DNA from: Zeimonas sp046347945
GTDB lineage: Bacteria; Pseudomonadota; Gammaproteobacteria; Burkholderiales; Burkholderiaceae_E
Direction: 5' to 3'
DNA: 64,000 nt
NCBI GenBank assembly: GCA_046347945.1
Contig: JAXMFB010000023.1
Coordinates: 1-64,000 of the forward strand
Each line of letters starts with the position of its first letter. Position 1 is the first letter of the stretch. Made by a program: the position numbers and the translations under genes. Shown here piece by piece: positions 50,456 through 58,579 of this stretch. A model generated the notes under the pieces. The model did no database searches. It was not told the origin of the DNA and saw nothing but the letters and a program-made list of their open reading frames with translations.

Positions 50456-51745
50456 CTACTTCGCGTAGCCGAAAAGCGCGGGCACCGCGGTGCTCAGCGA
50501 CGGAAAGAAGATGACCAGCAACAGCACGATCAGTTCGGCGGCCAGCAGCGGAGCAATGGCGCGCGCGAGCCGGTCGAGCTTGAGCCGCGCGACCGACACC
50601 ATGACGAACAGCACGGCGCCGACCGGCGGCGTGATCATTCCGATCGTCAGGTTCAGCACGATGGCCATCGCGAACTGAAGCGGTGGTATGCCGAACTGGT
50701 CGGCCAGCGGCGCCAGCACCGGAACGAGGATGATCACCGCCGGCAGCGTGTCGATGAACAACCCGCAGGCGAGCACGAAGGCGGCGACGATGATCATCAC
50801 CAGCAGGGGGCTGGTCGTCATCTGGCCGATCGATCCGGCGATGGTCTGCGGGATCTGCAGCAGCGTGAGCAGCCACGCGAACAGCGAGGCCGTCGACACG
50901 ATGATCAGCGCCGCCGAGGTCACCAGGCCGCTCTGCAGCAGCACCTTCGCGATGATTCGCGCGTTCAGTGTGCGGGTAACGAAGAGCCCGATCAGCAGCG
51001 CGTAGACGACCGCGACCGCCGATGCCTCGGTCGGCGTGAACAGGCCGGACAGGATGCCGCCGATGATGATCGCCGGCATGGCGAGGATCGGCGTTGCGCG
51101 CCACAGCGCCCGCAACCGTTCGCCCCAGCCGCGGCGCGGCTCGGCGGCGCCGTATCCGCGGCGCACCGAGATCACGTGGTTGGCGACCATCAGCGCGGCG
51201 CCGAGCAGCAGCCCCGGCACCACGCCGGCCAGGAACAGGCCGGCGACCGTGACCCGGCTGTCGGTCAGCGCGTAGATGACCATGATGATCGACGGCGGGA
51301 TGATCGGGCCGATCGTGGCCGTGGCCGCCGACAGGGCCGCCGAGTAGTAGCGGTCGTAGCCGGCCTTCTCCATCATCCGCATTTCGATCGCGCCCGGCCC
51401 GGCGGCGTCGGCGAGCGCCGAGCCGCTGATGCCTGCGAACAGCACCGAGGTCACCACATTCACGTGGCCGAGCCCGCCGCGGATGTGGCCGACGATGCTC
51501 TGCGAGAAGCGCAGCAGCGCTGTCGTGATGCCGCTGGCGGTCATCAGGTCGGCGGCGAGGATGAAGAACGGCACCGCCATCAGCGGGAACGAGTTGATGC
51601 CGTCGAACACGCGCTGCGGGACCGACAGCATCGAGAGCTTGCCCTCCCACGCGAGCGCGGCGAGGCTGGACACGCCCATCACGAACGCGATCGGCAGGCC
51701 GATCGCCAGGCCGATCACGAACGTGCCGATCAGGATCGGGGTCAC
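50456..51745 (-). CDS. TRAP transporter large permease (DctM family)
   Basis: A 429-residue DctM permease with multiple membrane helices (about 11-13), including FAGISGSALADAAG and GLFTPTEASAVA, the family's conserved loops. It starts with GTG at 51745, one base before the dctQ stop region, with GAGG upstream; no ATG is better placed. It should carry the transport path with the small subunit upstream and the binding protein downstream. Confidence 0.9.
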   Translation of the reverse strand: MTPILIGTFVIGLAIGLPIAFVMGVSSLAALAWEGKLSMLSVPQRVFDGINSFPLMAVPFFILAADLMTASGITTALLRFSQSIVGHIRGGLGHVNVVTSVLFAGISGSALADAAGPGAIEMRMMEKAGYDRYYSAALSAATATIGPIIPPSIIMVIYALTDSRVTVAGLFLAGVVPGLLLGAALMVANHVISVRRGYGAAEPRRGWGERLRALWRATPILAMPAIIIGGILSGLFTPTEASAVAVVYALLIGLFVTRTLNARIIAKVLLQSGLVTSAALIIVSTASLFAWLLTLLQIPQTIAGSIGQMTTSPLLVMIIVAAFVLACGLFIDTLPAVIILVPVLAPLADQFGIPPLQFAMAIVLNLTIGMITPPVGAVLFVMVSVARLKLDRLARAIAPLLAAELIVLLLVIFFPSLSTAVPALFGYAK

Positions 51746-51746
51746 G

Positions 51747-52280
51747 TCAGCCCGCCTCCGCGTCGGACAGCTCGTCGTGCTCGAAGCGCCGCTCGACGAA
51801 GCCGCGGAAGAACAACACCAGATGCAGCGCGCACAGCAGCGCGCCGATCGGGATGCCGAGGTAGGGAATGCCGGTGCGGATGCCGAGCATCGGCGTTTCC
51901 TGGTTCCAGCTGAACGCGACGATCTGCGTGCCGTACCAGCCGAGCGCGAGCAGGAAGGCCAGCATCGTCAGCGCGATCGCGCCGCGCAGGATGCGACGCG
52001 GGCCTTCGGGCAGGGCGTCTTCGAGCAGGTCGACCGCGACGTGCCGTCCCTCGCGCAGCGCCAGTCCGGCACCCAGCCAGGCGATCCAGATCATCTGGTA
52101 CTGGGTGAGTTCCTCGACCCAGACCAGCGAGTGGTCGAACAGGTAGCGGGAGACGACGTTGGCGAAGACGAGGAGCGCCATCGTCCCCATCATCGCGATG
52201 ATCGCCCACCGGTTCGCTGCGACCAGAAGCGCCTCGGCCGCAGGAAGGCGGGGCGCTTCGGCGTCGGTCGATGCACTCAT
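51747..52280 (-). CDS. TRAP transporter small permease (DctQ family)
   Basis: A 177-residue membrane protein with four helices (starting NRWAIIAMMGTMALLVF) and the typical VEELTQYQMIWIAWLGAGLALREG segment of DctQ proteins. First gene of the sugar-acid operon. The start Met of MSASTDAEAP is preceded by an AT-rich control region. The open frame extends far upstream through the antisense of other genes and is not real there. Confidence 0.88.
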   Translation of the reverse strand: MSASTDAEAPRLPAAEALLVAANRWAIIAMMGTMALLVFANVVSRYLFDHSLVWVEELTQYQMIWIAWLGAGLALREGRHVAVDLLEDALPEGPRRILRGAIALTMLAFLLALGWYGTQIVAFSWNQETPMLGIRTGIPYLGIPIGALLCALHLVLFFRGFVERRFEHDELSDAEAG

Positions 52281-52385
52281 GACATCTAAGATATCAGATA
52301 CCAGATTCGGCCGGGCACTGGTGTTTGCCCGGATGCCGCGGGCCGCGTGGCTATACTCGGCCGAACCCCTTTTCCCGGAGCGAGC
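52281..52385. promoter_or_regulatory. divergent control region of the sugar-acid operon and qor
   Basis: An AT-rich block at 52281-52306 stands out from the GC-rich surroundings. It contains an imperfect palindrome at 52285-52298 (TCTAAGATATCAGA, 10 of 14 positions symmetric), a candidate binding site for the GntR/FCD regulator. On the plus strand TATACT (52352-52357) is a plausible -10 for the quinone oxidoreductase gene, about 30 bases before its ATG. Assignments are inferred. Confidence 0.45.
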
Positions 52386-53354
52386 ATGCCCAAAGCGATC
52401 CGCATCCAGCAGACCGGCGGCCCCGAGGTCATGCAGTACGTCGACGTCGAGGTCGGTCCGCCCGGCCCCGGCGAAGCGCAGGTGCGCCACCAGGCGATCG
52501 GCCTGAACTACATCGACGTCTACTTCCGCACCGGCCTGTATCCGCAGCCGCTCCCCGGCGGCGTCGGCCTGGAGGGGGCGGGCGTGGTCACCGCCGTGGG
52601 CGAGGGCGTGACGCACGTGAAGCCCGGCGATCGCGTCGCCTATAGCGACCGTCCGCCCGGCTCGTACGCCGAGTTGCGCAACATGCCGGCCAAGCCGCTG
52701 GTGAGGCTGCCCCGGGGCATCGCGTTCGAGACCGCTGCAGCGATGATGCTCAAGGGCATGACGGTGCAATACCTGTTCCGGCGCACCTACAAGCTGCAGA
52801 AGGGGCAGACCATCCTGTTCCACGCGGCGGCCGGCGGCGTCGGGCTGATCGCGATGCAGTGGGCGAAGGCGCTCGGCGTCACCGTGATCGGCACCGTCGG
52901 TTCGGAGGAGAAGGCGGCGCTCGCGCGCCGCTTCGGCTGCGACCACACGATCCTGTACAAGCGCGAGAACATCGTCGAGCGCGTGCGCGAGATCACCGGC
53001 GGCGCGATGGTTCCGGTGGTCTACGACTCGGTCGGCAAGGACACCTTCCAGGCCTCGATCGACTGCCTGCAGCCGTTCGGGCTGATGGTCAGCTTCGGCA
53101 ACGCGTCGGGGCCGGTGCCGCCGATGGCGCTCACGGCGCTGAAGGGCTCGCTCTATGTCACTCGCCCGTCGCTGATGGCGCACACGGCCAATCGCGCCAA
53201 CCTCGAGGAGATGGCGGCCGACCTGTTCCGGATGGTCGGCTCGGGCAAGGTGAAGATCGAGATCGACCAGCGCTATCGACTCGCCGATGCCGTGCAGGCG
53301 CACCGCGACCTCGAATCGCGCAAGACCACCGGCTCGTCGTTGATCCTGCCGTAG
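52386..53354 (+). CDS. qor: NADPH:quinone oxidoreductase, zeta-crystallin type
   Basis: A 322-residue zinc-free medium-chain dehydrogenase. The N-terminal GroES-like domain (1-120) includes RHQAIGLNYIDVYFRTGLYP; the Rossmann domain has HAAAGGVGLIAMQWAKALG (the AxxGGVG NADPH motif). No zinc-ligand cysteines are present. Expected reaction: one-electron or hydride reduction of quinones with NADPH. Followed 7 bases later by tcdA. Confidence 0.9.
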   Translation: MPKAIRIQQTGGPEVMQYVDVEVGPPGPGEAQVRHQAIGLNYIDVYFRTGLYPQPLPGGVGLEGAGVVTAVGEGVTHVKPGDRVAYSDRPPGSYAELRNMPAKPLVRLPRGIAFETAAAMMLKGMTVQYLFRRTYKLQKGQTILFHAAAGGVGLIAMQWAKALGVTVIGTVGSEEKAALARRFGCDHTILYKRENIVERVREITGGAMVPVVYDSVGKDTFQASIDCLQPFGLMVSFGNASGPVPPMALTALKGSLYVTRPSLMAHTANRANLEEMAADLFRMVGSGKVKIEIDQRYRLADAVQAHRDLESRKTTGSSLILP

Positions 53355-53360
53355 CGGGCG

Positions 53361-54224
53361 ATGACGGCGGTGCGCGCGGGGGCCGCGGGCCACCCTCCGG
53401 TGGATGCCGCACGTCGCTTCGGCGGCGTGGCGCGCCTGTTCGGCGACGACGCGCTCGCGGTGCTCGCGCGCACGCACGCCTGCGTGATCGGCGTCGGCGG
53501 CGTCGGCTCGTGGACCGCCGAGGCGTTGGCGCGCTCGGGCGTCGGTCGCCTGACGCTGATCGACCTCGATCATGTCTCCGAGTCCAACGTGAACCGGCAG
53601 GTGCACGCGCTCGGGTCGACGCTGGGCGCCGCGAAGGTCGAGGTCATGCGCCGGCGCATCGCCGATATCTCGCCCGCTTGCGAGGTGCGCGTCGTCGACG
53701 ATTTCGTGAGCGCCGGGAATGTCGAGCAACTGGTGCCCGCCGATGCGCTGGTCATCGACGCGATCGATGCTCCGCGGGCCAAGGCCGCGCTCGTCGCCTG
53801 CCTGCGCCGGCGCCGCCAGCCGATCGTCGTCTGCGGCGGCGCCGGCGGGCGCACCGACCCGTTGCGGCTGCGCCGCGACGACCTGTCGCGCACGCGGGGC
53901 GATGCGCTGCTGGCGGCGGTGCGCGCGCGACTTCGGCGCGACCACGGCTTTCCTCGCGATGCGGGCAAGCGCTTTCGCGTCGAGGCGATCTACTCCGACG
54001 AGCACCTCGGGCCGGCGGCGCGCGAGGCGGCCTGCGAGGAGGGAGCGCGTGGCGGAGCGCCGCTGAACTGCGCCGGCTACGGGTCGCTGGTCACGGTGAC
54101 CGCGGCGATGGGGCTGGCCGCCGCGTCGTGGGCGATCGACCGGGCACTGGCCGGCGAGCGGCCGCATCGCGACGGCGATCGCGGCGCAAGGGAGGCCGCG
54201 GCGCAACGGGGGCCGCGGCCGTAA
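53361..54224 (+). CDS. tcdA: tRNA threonylcarbamoyladenosine dehydratase
   Basis: A 287-residue E1-like (ThiF/MoeB superfamily) enzyme that cyclises t6A37 in tRNA to ct6A using ATP. The nucleotide motif GVGGVGSWTAEAL (44-56) and DLDHVSESNVNRQVHA, CxxxDAIDAPRAKAAL-type segments match TcdA/CsdL. The C-terminus includes NCAGYGSLVTVTA. Starts 7 bases after the qor stop; the two probably share a transcript. Confidence 0.9.
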   Translation: MTAVRAGAAGHPPVDAARRFGGVARLFGDDALAVLARTHACVIGVGGVGSWTAEALARSGVGRLTLIDLDHVSESNVNRQVHALGSTLGAAKVEVMRRRIADISPACEVRVVDDFVSAGNVEQLVPADALVIDAIDAPRAKAALVACLRRRRQPIVVCGGAGGRTDPLRLRRDDLSRTRGDALLAAVRARLRRDHGFPRDAGKRFRVEAIYSDEHLGPAAREAACEEGARGGAPLNCAGYGSLVTVTAAMGLAAASWAIDRALAGERPHRDGDRGAREAAAQRGPRP

Positions 54225-54268
54225 AGAGGTAGCATCTGCGCTGCGCACAGCCACCCGCGTCACCCCGC

Positions 54269-55303
54269 ATGAGCCGTTCCGGCACGGTCGCCGTCTACTT
54301 CGTCGCATCCCCGCTGCAGTATCTTGCGGCCCGGCGCATCGCCGGGAACTTCGAGGCGGGCTCGCGCCAGGTGCTGGTCTGGTACAAGCCGGGGCTCGAC
54401 GCGGTGGTCGACGCGCGTGAATGGGACGCCTGCACCTACATGGCCTGGCCTCGGCTCGAGCCGTTGCCGGGGCCGCTCGGCCGCCATCGCCGCCTGCGTG
54501 CCAACATCGAGCTGGTCGCCGGGCTCGCCGGACCTTGCGAGCGCCTGGTCCTGCACAGCGCGGTCTACGACACCGAGGCGATCAACTACTTCCTGCGTGC
54601 GCTCCCCGTCGCCTGCGGGGCGCGCGAGTTGCGCGCGCGCATCCTGCCCGACGGCGTGATCAGCATTCGCCGCTATCCGCTGTCGCCGCTCAAGCGGCTG
54701 CTGCAGTACGCGCGCAAGCTGCGCCGCCTGTTCGCTCCCGAACTCGACTACCAGTGCTTCGGCGGCGACCGGATCGGATCGGACGCGTCGTTCTGCGACC
54801 GCATCTACGTGCTGCCGGGGCTGCCGAACGAGTACCCGTCGCACAAGGTGCGAGTGCTGCCGCCGCTGGTCGACCCGCGGGCGCGCGACGAGCCGGCGTC
54901 GAGCGAGCGCCGCGCGCTGGTGATCGGGCAGCCGCTGACCCCGTTTCGCCTGATGTCGGCGTCGGACCTGGCCGACACCACCGAGCGGATGCGTCGCTGG
55001 CTGGCGGGCGAGGGCATCGCGAGCATCGACTACAAGGCGCACCCGAAGGACGATGCCCGCGAGCTCGGCCATCCCGACTACCTGGTGATCGAGCCGGCCG
55101 GCGCGCTCGAATCGCACATGGCGCAGACGCCGTACGACGTCGTGATCGGCGTGCGCTCTTCGTCGCTGCTGCTTGCGCGGCAGATCTACCCGCCGCGGGT
55201 GCGCGTGGTCGCGTTCGGCTGGGAGCGCGTGAGGTTCAAGTCGGAGCAGGAGCGCGAAGACATGAGGCGGGCGTTCACGGCCTGCGGCGTGGAGTTCGCG
55301 TGA
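54269..55303 (+). CDS. putative sialyltransferase-like glycosyltransferase (GT52/polysialyltransferase type)
   Basis: A 344-residue soluble protein. Motifs of bacterial sialyltransferases of the GT52/GT38 type can be placed: VASPLQYLAA (12-21), the acidic-Gly motif as ILPDGV (PDG at 127-129), the HP motif in YKAHPKDD (His258-Pro259) and the Ser motif in GVRSSSLL (297-299). Expected role: transfer of a sialic- or nonulosonic-acid-like sugar from a CMP donor to a surface glycan. No CMP-sialate synthesis genes are in the window. It overlaps the ligase gene by 4 bases. No obvious Shine-Dalgarno. The family call is tentative. Confidence 0.6.
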   Translation: MSRSGTVAVYFVASPLQYLAARRIAGNFEAGSRQVLVWYKPGLDAVVDAREWDACTYMAWPRLEPLPGPLGRHRRLRANIELVAGLAGPCERLVLHSAVYDTEAINYFLRALPVACGARELRARILPDGVISIRRYPLSPLKRLLQYARKLRRLFAPELDYQCFGGDRIGSDASFCDRIYVLPGLPNEYPSHKVRVLPPLVDPRARDEPASSERRALVIGQPLTPFRLMSASDLADTTERMRRWLAGEGIASIDYKAHPKDDARELGHPDYLVIEPAGALESHMAQTPYDVVIGVRSSSLLLARQIYPPRVRVVAFGWERVRFKSEQEREDMRRAFTACGVEFA

Positions 55304-56556
55304 ACCTCGCGCAACTGCGCGAACGCATTCCGCTGGCCAACTCGTGGCTGCTCGCCGCGGTCTTCTTCTGCATTCCGGTGCAGGTTGCGCCGGCCTACGT
55401 CCTGTCGGCGGCGATGTTGCTGCTGTGGGTGATCGAAGGCCACCTCGGTCGGAAGCTGCGCGAGCTCGCCGCCGAGCCGCTGGTCTGGATCGTCCTGGGC
55501 TGCTATGGGGTGTTCCTGTTTTCTCTGCTCTGGAGCGACGACCTCGACTGGGGGTGGCAGACGACGCAGCGTCACAGGTTCTTCGTGCTGTTTCCGCTCT
55601 ACTTCAGCGTTGCGCGGCGCGAACATTTCGGGCGCTACGTCGGCGCCTTCCTCGCGTCGATCGCGCTGTGCGAGGCACTGGCGTTCTACAACTGGGCGAA
55701 GCTCTACCTCTGGCCCGGCCTGCCGGAGGGCATCCGCGTCGACAAGGGTGCCGACGACACCGCGCCGTTCGTCGACCGGATCTTCTACACGCCGGTGCTG
55801 GCGCTGGCCGGGTACCTCGCGGGGCATCGGTTGCTGTTCGACGCTGCGACGCTGCGCCTGCGCCTCGTCTACGGCGCGCTGCTCGCCACAACGACGCTGA
55901 ACCTCTTGATCGCGGGTGGGCGCGCCGGAATGGTGGGCTTTCTCGCGATGCTCGCACTGCTGGCGTTCCAGCGGCTCGGACGCCGGCCGGTGGTCGCCGG
56001 GGCGGTGGCGGCCGCACTGGTGGCGGCCGTGCTGGTCGGCGGCTATCACGGCAACAGTTACTTCAAGAGCCGGGTCGATGACGCAATCGACACCTTCGTC
56101 AATTACCGGGTGCGGCCCGACAGCTCAGTCAGCCTGCGCCTCGTCTACGCAATGAACGCGCTGCGGATCTACGCCGCGCATCCGGTGCTCGGCGTGGGCA
56201 TCGGTGACTACCCGAAGGAGTACGAGCGGGTCAACGCGATCCACACGCCGCAGTGGGCGCCTGCCTGGAATCCGCACAACTATTACCTGTTCGCGCTGAC
56301 GGCCGCGGGGATACCGGGCGGAGTCGCGCTCGCGCTGGTGCTCGGCTATCCGTTGCGAAGGCAGGGGCCGGCCGACGAGCGCAAGCGGATCCGCCGAGCG
56401 GTGCCGGTGCTGATGATCACGCTGTGCCTGTTCGAGTCGTACCTGCTGCGATCGAACGTGAGCATGATGTACATGCTGTTCACTGCCGCACTGTGGCGCG
56501 GTGCGTCTCCCGCGGATCCCGCGCGAGCAGCAAGCCTCCGGCCGCTGCCTGCATGA
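55300..56556 (+). CDS. O-antigen ligase-like membrane protein (Wzy_C family)
   Basis: A 418-residue integral membrane protein with about 10-12 helices and a large periplasmic loop. It has the conserved GGRAGMVGF (about 206-214), VGIGDYPKEY, and the NPHNYYLFALTAAGIPG segment that holds the key His of O-antigen ligases. It should attach a lipid-linked glycan to lipid A core, or act as a polymerase. GTG start within the upstream stop (GTGA). Its 3' end overlaps the convergent YbhN-type gene by 77 bases. Confidence 0.82.
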   Translation: MNLAQLRERIPLANSWLLAAVFFCIPVQVAPAYVLSAAMLLLWVIEGHLGRKLRELAAEPLVWIVLGCYGVFLFSLLWSDDLDWGWQTTQRHRFFVLFPLYFSVARREHFGRYVGAFLASIALCEALAFYNWAKLYLWPGLPEGIRVDKGADDTAPFVDRIFYTPVLALAGYLAGHRLLFDAATLRLRLVYGALLATTTLNLLIAGGRAGMVGFLAMLALLAFQRLGRRPVVAGAVAAALVAAVLVGGYHGNSYFKSRVDDAIDTFVNYRVRPDSSVSLRLVYAMNALRIYAAHPVLGVGIGDYPKEYERVNAIHTPQWAPAWNPHNYYLFALTAAGIPGGVALALVLGYPLRRQGPADERKRIRRAVPVLMITLCLFESYLLRSNVSMMYMLFTAALWRGASPADPARAASLRPLPA

Positions 56557-57472
56557 GCCCGAAGAGCCCGTAGAGCACCGACGCGCCGACGGCCGGCGCG
56601 GCCGGCACGCCGAACGCCGACAGCGCGACCACGGCCGCGGCTTCGCGCGTGCCCCAGCCGCCGAAGCTCACCGGCAGCGTCGCCATCAGGAACACGGGTA
56701 CCGCCGCGGCGGCCCAGCTCCAGGCAGCCAGTTCGATGCCCAGCGCGTGGCCGCCCAGCGCGAAGGCGCCGATCGACAGCACCTGCACCGCGAGCGATGC
56801 GATGATCTGCAGCGCGTATTGCCGCCAGATGCCCGGCCGCTGCGCGGCAGCATCGAGCCGCGCTCGCCAAGCGCTGGCCGGCCTCGCGACGCCGCCCAGC
56901 GCGGCGCCGAGCTTGCCCAACGCGACGATGGCCAGCGCCGGCGCCGCGAGCAGGCATGCGGCCAGCGCCGCCAGCGCGCCGGCTCCCGGCGCGCGCAGCA
57001 CGGCCGGCACCAACTCCTGCGCCGGAGTATCGGCAACGCCCCAGGCCGCGGCCGCCATGCCCAGCACGACCAGCATCCACAGTCCGCTCAGGCGGTCGAG
57101 GAACACCGACAGGCCCGCTTCGAGCGCCGGCAGGCCACGACGGTTCAGCGTCACCGCGCGATAGACGTCGCCCCCGACGATCGCGCCGGGTAGCAGCGCG
57201 TTGATCGCGATGGCGCGGAAGTAGACGCCGGCGGCCGCGATGGCGCCGATGCGGTGGCCGAGCCAGCCGGCCAGTGCACGCCAGCGTTGCGCCGACACGA
57301 GGTTCGACAGCGTCGAGGCCGAGAGCCCGGCGAGCAGCCAGGCGGGATCTGCGTTGGCGACTACCTGAATGACCCGCCCCGGATCGGCCCACCAGAGGAT
57401 GGCCGCGACGAGCAGCGGCGCGAGGACGATCCGCGCGACCCGCGCCCAACCGGCCGCGCGTCCGCGCGCCAT
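56480..57472 (-). CDS. YbhN/AglD-type flippase-like membrane protein
   Basis: A 330-residue membrane protein of the lysylphosphatidylglycerol synthase transmembrane-domain family (UPF0104/YbhN), with 7 to 8 hydrophobic segments. Conserved elements are RAIAINALLPGAIVGGDVYR and LPVSFGGWGTREAAAV. Family members are thought to move lipid-linked sugars or phospholipids. The ATG is firm, and the C-terminal 25 codons overlap the ligase gene on the other strand. It lies 31 bases downstream of the GT2 gene, so the pair likely works on the same lipid-linked sugar. Confidence 0.8.
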   Translation of the reverse strand: MARGRAAGWARVARIVLAPLLVAAILWWADPGRVIQVVANADPAWLLAGLSASTLSNLVSAQRWRALAGWLGHRIGAIAAAGVYFRAIAINALLPGAIVGGDVYRAVTLNRRGLPALEAGLSVFLDRLSGLWMLVVLGMAAAAWGVADTPAQELVPAVLRAPGAGALAALAACLLAAPALAIVALGKLGAALGGVARPASAWRARLDAAAQRPGIWRQYALQIIASLAVQVLSIGAFALGGHALGIELAAWSWAAAAVPVFLMATLPVSFGGWGTREAAAVVALSAFGVPAAPAVGASVLYGLFGLMQAAAGGLLLARDPRETHRATVRQ

Positions 57473-57503
57473 CAGCGCGTCCGCGCAGGCCTGCCTGGCC
57501 CGT

Positions 57504-58523
57504 TCACGGCGCCCGCTCCGCCGTACGCTCGCGCGAGCGCGGTTCGCGGACGAAATACTGCGGCGTGCCGCGCCCCTCGTGGTAGATGCGCGTGAGCAGT
57601 TCGCCGACGAGCCCGGCGACGACCAGTTGCACGCCCATCAGCACCAGCATCACGCCGGCCAGCAGCAGCGGCCGGCCGCCGATGTCCTCGCCGCCCAGCT
57701 TGAGCACGAACAGCCACGCCAGGATGAGCGCGCCCGGTGCGGCGAGCCACAGGCCGACTGCGCCGAATGCGTGCAGCGGACGCTGCCGGTACCGCATGAA
57801 GAAGACGATCAGCACCAGGTCGAGGATCACCCGGAACGTGCGGTCGATCCCGTACTTGGACACCCCGCGCGTGCGCGCATGGTGGCGCACCGGCATTTCG
57901 GCGATGTGCGCGCCGGCATCGCGCGCCAGCGAAGGGATGAAGCGATGCAGCTCGCCGTACAGCCGGACGCGGTCGATGATCTCGCGCCGGTACGCCTTGA
58001 GCGCGCAGCCGTAGTCGTGCAGGTGCACGCCGGTGCTGCGCGAGATCAGGCGGTTGGCGATCACCGACGGCAGCCGGCGCGACAGCGCCTTGTCCTGGCG
58101 CTGCTGGCGCCAGCCGGAGATCATGTCGACGTCGTCGTCGCGGTCGAGGCGCTCGAGCATCGCCGGTATGTCGAGCGGGTCGTTCTGGAGGTCGGCGTCG
58201 AGCGTCACGACGTAGCGCCCGCGCACGCGGTCGAACCCGGCCTGCAGCGCGCTCGATTGGCCATAATTGCGCGCCAGCAGTACCGGACGCAGCCAGGGGC
58301 GGTCGGCCGCGAGCCGCGTGAGCACGGCCGCGCTGTCGTCGCGCGATCCGTCGTCGACGGCGATCAGTTCGAACGCGCGCCCGGTCGGTCGCATCGCCTG
58401 GTCGATGCGATCGACCAGGTCGGGCAGGTTGTCGACCTCGTTGTAAATGGGGACGACAATGCTGACATCCGGCTCGGCGGTGGCCGGCGTGAGGGCGATC
58501 TCGGATGCGACGGATTGGGGCAT
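57504..58523 (-). CDS. GT2 glycosyltransferase, polyprenyl-phosphate type
   Basis: A 339-residue glycosyltransferase. A family 2 domain (about 20-250) starts VSIVVPIYNEVDNLPDLV and has the metal motif DADLQNDP, with a later QRQDK segment. Two C-terminal membrane helices (about 255-275 and 295-320) resemble ArnC/GtrB/DPM1-type enzymes that load a sugar onto undecaprenyl phosphate. Start chosen at MPQSVASE; the frame upstream is antisense to the next gene. Divergent from the GT39-like transferase, which would use the product. Confidence 0.87.
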   Translation of the reverse strand: MPQSVASEIALTPATAEPDVSIVVPIYNEVDNLPDLVDRIDQAMRPTGRAFELIAVDDGSRDDSAAVLTRLAADRPWLRPVLLARNYGQSSALQAGFDRVRGRYVVTLDADLQNDPLDIPAMLERLDRDDDVDMISGWRQQRQDKALSRRLPSVIANRLISRSTGVHLHDYGCALKAYRREIIDRVRLYGELHRFIPSLARDAGAHIAEMPVRHHARTRGVSKYGIDRTFRVILDLVLIVFFMRYRQRPLHAFGAVGLWLAAPGALILAWLFVLKLGGEDIGGRPLLLAGVMLVLMGVQLVVAGLVGELLTRIYHEGRGTPQYFVREPRSRERTAERAP

Positions 58524-58579
58524 GGGGGCTCGGCAGGCTGCCGGCAATGTTAACTGATGAGTGAACGGGCTTCGCGCCG
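58524..58579. promoter_or_regulatory. divergent promoter region between GT2 and GT39-like genes
   Basis: A 56-base gap with the short palindrome CGGCAG-G-CTGCCG (58531-58543) and the AT-rich GTTAAC (58549-58554). The layout fits a shared divergent control site, but no clear -35/-10 pair is visible on either strand. Confidence 0.3.

Noticed and set aside
58531..58543. CGGCAG-G-CTGCCG as a terminator
   Set aside because: The central loop is a single base and it lies between two divergent starts.
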